Part shown: one piece after another, positions 37,897 to 39,245 of the stretch
How the letters are laid out: each line of letters starts with the position of its first letter
Position numbering within the stretch: the first letter of the stretch is position 1
Assembly (NCBI RefSeq): GCF_019237635.1
Contig: NZ_JAFAGS010000183.1
Coordinates: 1 to 39,245, forward strand
DNA: 39,245 nt
Reading direction: 5' to 3'
Origin: Pluralibacter sp.
GTDB lineage: Bacteria > Pseudomonadota > Gammaproteobacteria > Enterobacterales > Enterobacteriaceae
Translations under genes and position numbers: made by a program
Notes under the pieces: generated by a model
What the model saw: only the letters and a program-made list of their open reading frames with translations
The model's database searches: none
What the model was told of the DNA's origin: nothing

Positions 37897-38304
37897 TCAA
37901 CCAGGCAGCACGCGCCGTGCTGCCTCCGCTAAAAATGCACTGCGATTCGCAACGTGCGGATGGTCACGGACGAAGGTATCGATTTTTACTAACAAACGGC
38001 GCGGCAAGGTGATGTTGATCCGCTCAGCTCGCCCGTCGAACTGGTTCATGTTGATATCCACCAACAACCATTGACCGCCATGAAAATCGTCCGGATGTTT
38101 CTCCAGATGGTGTTCGACAATACCGGGGCGAGGAATCACCTCATCCATTTCGCACAGCGCTTCAAAATGCACGGTTAGCGCACTACGCGCATCCTGAAAC
38201 GCCTCATCAAGAGTATCACCGGCAAAAAAACAACCGGGGACATCAGGAAAAAAGCCGCTGGCGCTTCCATCGGGGTCAGAATGGATATAAGCAGGATAAA
38301 ACAT
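37897..38304 (-). CDS. hicB: HicB-type antitoxin
   Basis: Antitoxin of 135 residues. The N-terminal HicB fold (FYPAYIHSDPDGSASGFFPDVPG, AGDTLDEAFQDARSAL) binds and blocks the toxin; the C-terminal ribbon-helix-helix (RINITLPRRLLVKIDTFVRD, NRSAFLAEAARR) binds DNA for autoregulation. The gene follows hicA by 16 bases with an AGGAG ribosome site. A perfect GGCAGCACG/CGTGCTGCC hairpin (37904-37924) lies within its last codons and may end both this and the GH127 transcript. Confidence 0.92.
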   Translation of the reverse strand: MFYPAYIHSDPDGSASGFFPDVPGCFFAGDTLDEAFQDARSALTVHFEALCEMDEVIPRPGIVEHHLEKHPDDFHGGQWLLVDINMNQFDGRAERINITLPRRLLVKIDTFVRDHPHVANRSAFLAEAARRVLPG

Positions 38305-38320
38305 AGCATCTCCTGAGTCG

Positions 38321-38506
38321 TTAAAGGGTAATTCCAGCCTGTCGCCAGATTTGCCGTAATGTCCCCGGCTTAATATCTTTCCGGGGATGAGGAACAGTAA
38401 CTAATCCGGGCAACGTTGGATGCAGGAACTGATAGTGGCTACCTTTTACACGTTTCTGCACCCAACCGAGCATTTTTAGCTTCGTAATGCCTTCCGCACT
38501 TGTCAC
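38321..38506 (-). CDS. hicA: HicA-type mRNA interferase toxin
   Basis: Small toxin of 61 residues with a dsRBD-like fold that cleaves mRNA during translation. The catalytic histidine is His24 in KGSHYQFLHP, followed by the typical LVTVPHPRKDIKPGTLRQIWRQAG. A frame from an ATG at 38542 would give 73 residues. I choose the GTG at 38506 because AAGGA (38518-38514) is seven bases away, the length then equals the family norm, and a TATAAT promoter element lies inside the extra segment, so the longer start could not be transcribed from it. Confidence 0.9.
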   Translation of the reverse strand: MTSAEGITKLKMLGWVQKRVKGSHYQFLHPTLPGLVTVPHPRKDIKPGTLRQIWRQAGITL

Positions 38507-38524
38507 ACCGTCTTCCTTTGATGA

Positions 38525-38544
38525 ATTATACACATCATACACAC
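38525..38544 (-). promoter_or_regulatory. hicAB promoter and likely autoregulatory operator
   Basis: A consensus TATAAT (38530-38525 on the minus strand) is followed by a start near 38518. The direct repeat GTGTAT-GAT-GTGTAT overlaps the -10 and could be bound by HicB. The -35 is weak. Confidence 0.6.
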
Positions 38545-38647
38545 GAAATCAGTACCCTTATCACAGTAATTCATTCAGACAGGGACATCATCGACGAAAA
38601 AAGCAGACGGGAATCAGGCTCGCAATAATGCTGATGCACCTTGCAAG

Positions 38648-39046
38648 TTACACAGAAGTTGTCGGGAAACGCTGGATTTGATTGAGGTTGCTGTCGTAAT
38701 AGGTCGCCCCAGGCGTTGGCGTTACCTGCAAACGCCCCCGCGGATGTCCCTGAACAAGCGACATCCTCTTCACCCAGCCATCACTGTTGTCGAGCACATC
38801 TCTCGTACCGGTAATGTTGTCTTTATTTTTACTGCCCTTCGCGACACGATATCCCGACGCCAGTCGGTCAAAATAAAAATAAACATCTTCATAATGCACT
38901 ACCGATATTTCACGAATATTTTCATTATTACTTTTACAAATTGATTCATTCCCTGCCATAGGGCCACCCAGCGCGAGTTGTGCGAAACCCGAAACAGGTG
39001 ACAACAATAAAAAAAAAGCGATCCCGGCACGCATTTTAGAGAACAT
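38648..39046 (-). CDS. Unrecognised exported protein
   Basis: A protein of about 132 residues if started at 39046. I do not recognise it. The N-terminus MFSKMRAGIAFFLLLSPVSG followed by FAQ looks like a Sec signal peptide. The mature part contains ESICKSNNENIREISVVHYEDVYF, YFDRLASGYRVAKGSKN and a C-terminal LQVTPTPGATYYDSNL, rich in Tyr and Asn with one cysteine. The frame is open further upstream to 39181, but that part is not signal-like. No strong ribosome site marks the start. The region is AT-rich and diverges from the LysR gene, which may regulate it (inference). Confidence 0.55.
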   Translation of the reverse strand: MFSKMRAGIAFFLLLSPVSGFAQLALGGPMAGNESICKSNNENIREISVVHYEDVYFYFDRLASGYRVAKGSKNKDNITGTRDVLDNSDGWVKRMSLVQGHPRGRLQVTPTPGATYYDSNLNQIQRFPTTSV

Positions 39047-39166
39047 CTTTACAATAAACCCGTTTAATATTACAGGAAACACGTCCATAATAATGGCGAC
39101 AAAATAGAATGCGCAACTCGCATATTTATATAGTGGTATATAAAAATCATATATATGGATGTTACG

Positions 39167-39245
39167 ATGAATAAGCTGCAACTTAAACCCAGGGATTTAA
39201 AGATTATTTCACTGATTGCCGCCACCAGAAGCATCAGCCAGACCG
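39167..39245 (+). CDS. Probable LysR-family regulator N-terminus (partial)
   Basis: The first 26 codons of a gene cut by the window edge. MNKLQLKPRDLKIISLIAAT then RSISQT resembles the first helix and start of the helix-turn-helix of LysR-type regulators (Leu at regular spacing, Ser-x-Ser before the recognition helix). An in-frame ATG at 39155 is an alternative start. The short length makes the assignment tentative. Confidence 0.5.
   Translation, partial: MNKLQLKPRDLKIISLIAATRSISQT

Overview
The window is chromosomal DNA of a gamma-proteobacterium of the Enterobacteriaceae. Protein by protein, and largely in order, it matches the ghrB-glyQS-xyl-avtA-yia/sgb stretch of the Escherichia coli map, but with differences. 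There is an ABC-F gene where E. coli has cspA. malS and ysaA are missing. An Ldr-type toxin sits where yiaAB would be. The yia operon has the Klebsiella-type order yiaK-L-X1-X2-P-Q-R-S. A chemoreceptor gene argues for a motile relative (Enterobacter, Kosakonia, Phytobacter, Klebsiella aerogenes or similar). I cannot fix the genus from the sequence alone.

Bases 1-9200 hold housekeeping genes: the 3' end of yiaD, ghrB, lipoprotein gene yiaF, HTH gene yiaG, an ABC-F ATPase, glycyl-tRNA synthetase glyQ-glyS, lipoprotein gene ysaB and acyltransferase wecH (yiaH). At 9250-9650 there is a type I toxin-antitoxin locus of the Ldr/Rdl kind: a 35-residue toxin with an antisense RNA signal on the other strand.

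Bases 9650-17850 are the complete D-xylose system: xylAB on the minus strand, xylFGHR on the plus strand, and a shared control region between them. Then come bax and avtA.

Bases 20370-29085 are the regulator yiaJ (plaR) and the divergent operon yiaK-yiaL-yiaX1-yiaX2-lyxK-sgbH-sgbU-sgbE. The enzymes reduce 2,3-diketo-L-gulonate, phosphorylate 3-keto-L-gulonate, decarboxylate it to L-xylulose 5-phosphate and epimerise that to D-xylulose 5-phosphate, the same product that XylAB makes. The yiaJ-yiaK gap carries two matching palindromic operators and two promoters. It also has a terminator that would close a short non-coding RNA of about 110 nt.

Bases 29090-39245 are accessory. They hold a chemoreceptor with a large periplasmic domain, a cytoplasmic winged-helix regulator, a ToxR/ToxS-like membrane regulator pair and an ERIC repeat. 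An AraC regulator, a GPH-type symporter and a GH127 beta-L-arabinofuranosidase form a sugar locus. These are followed by a HicAB toxin-antitoxin pair, an unrecognised exported protein, and the start of a probable LysR gene cut by the window edge. Xylose, ascorbate/diketogulonate and arabinofuranoside genes side by side suggest a plant-associated or gut diet of plant polymers (inference).
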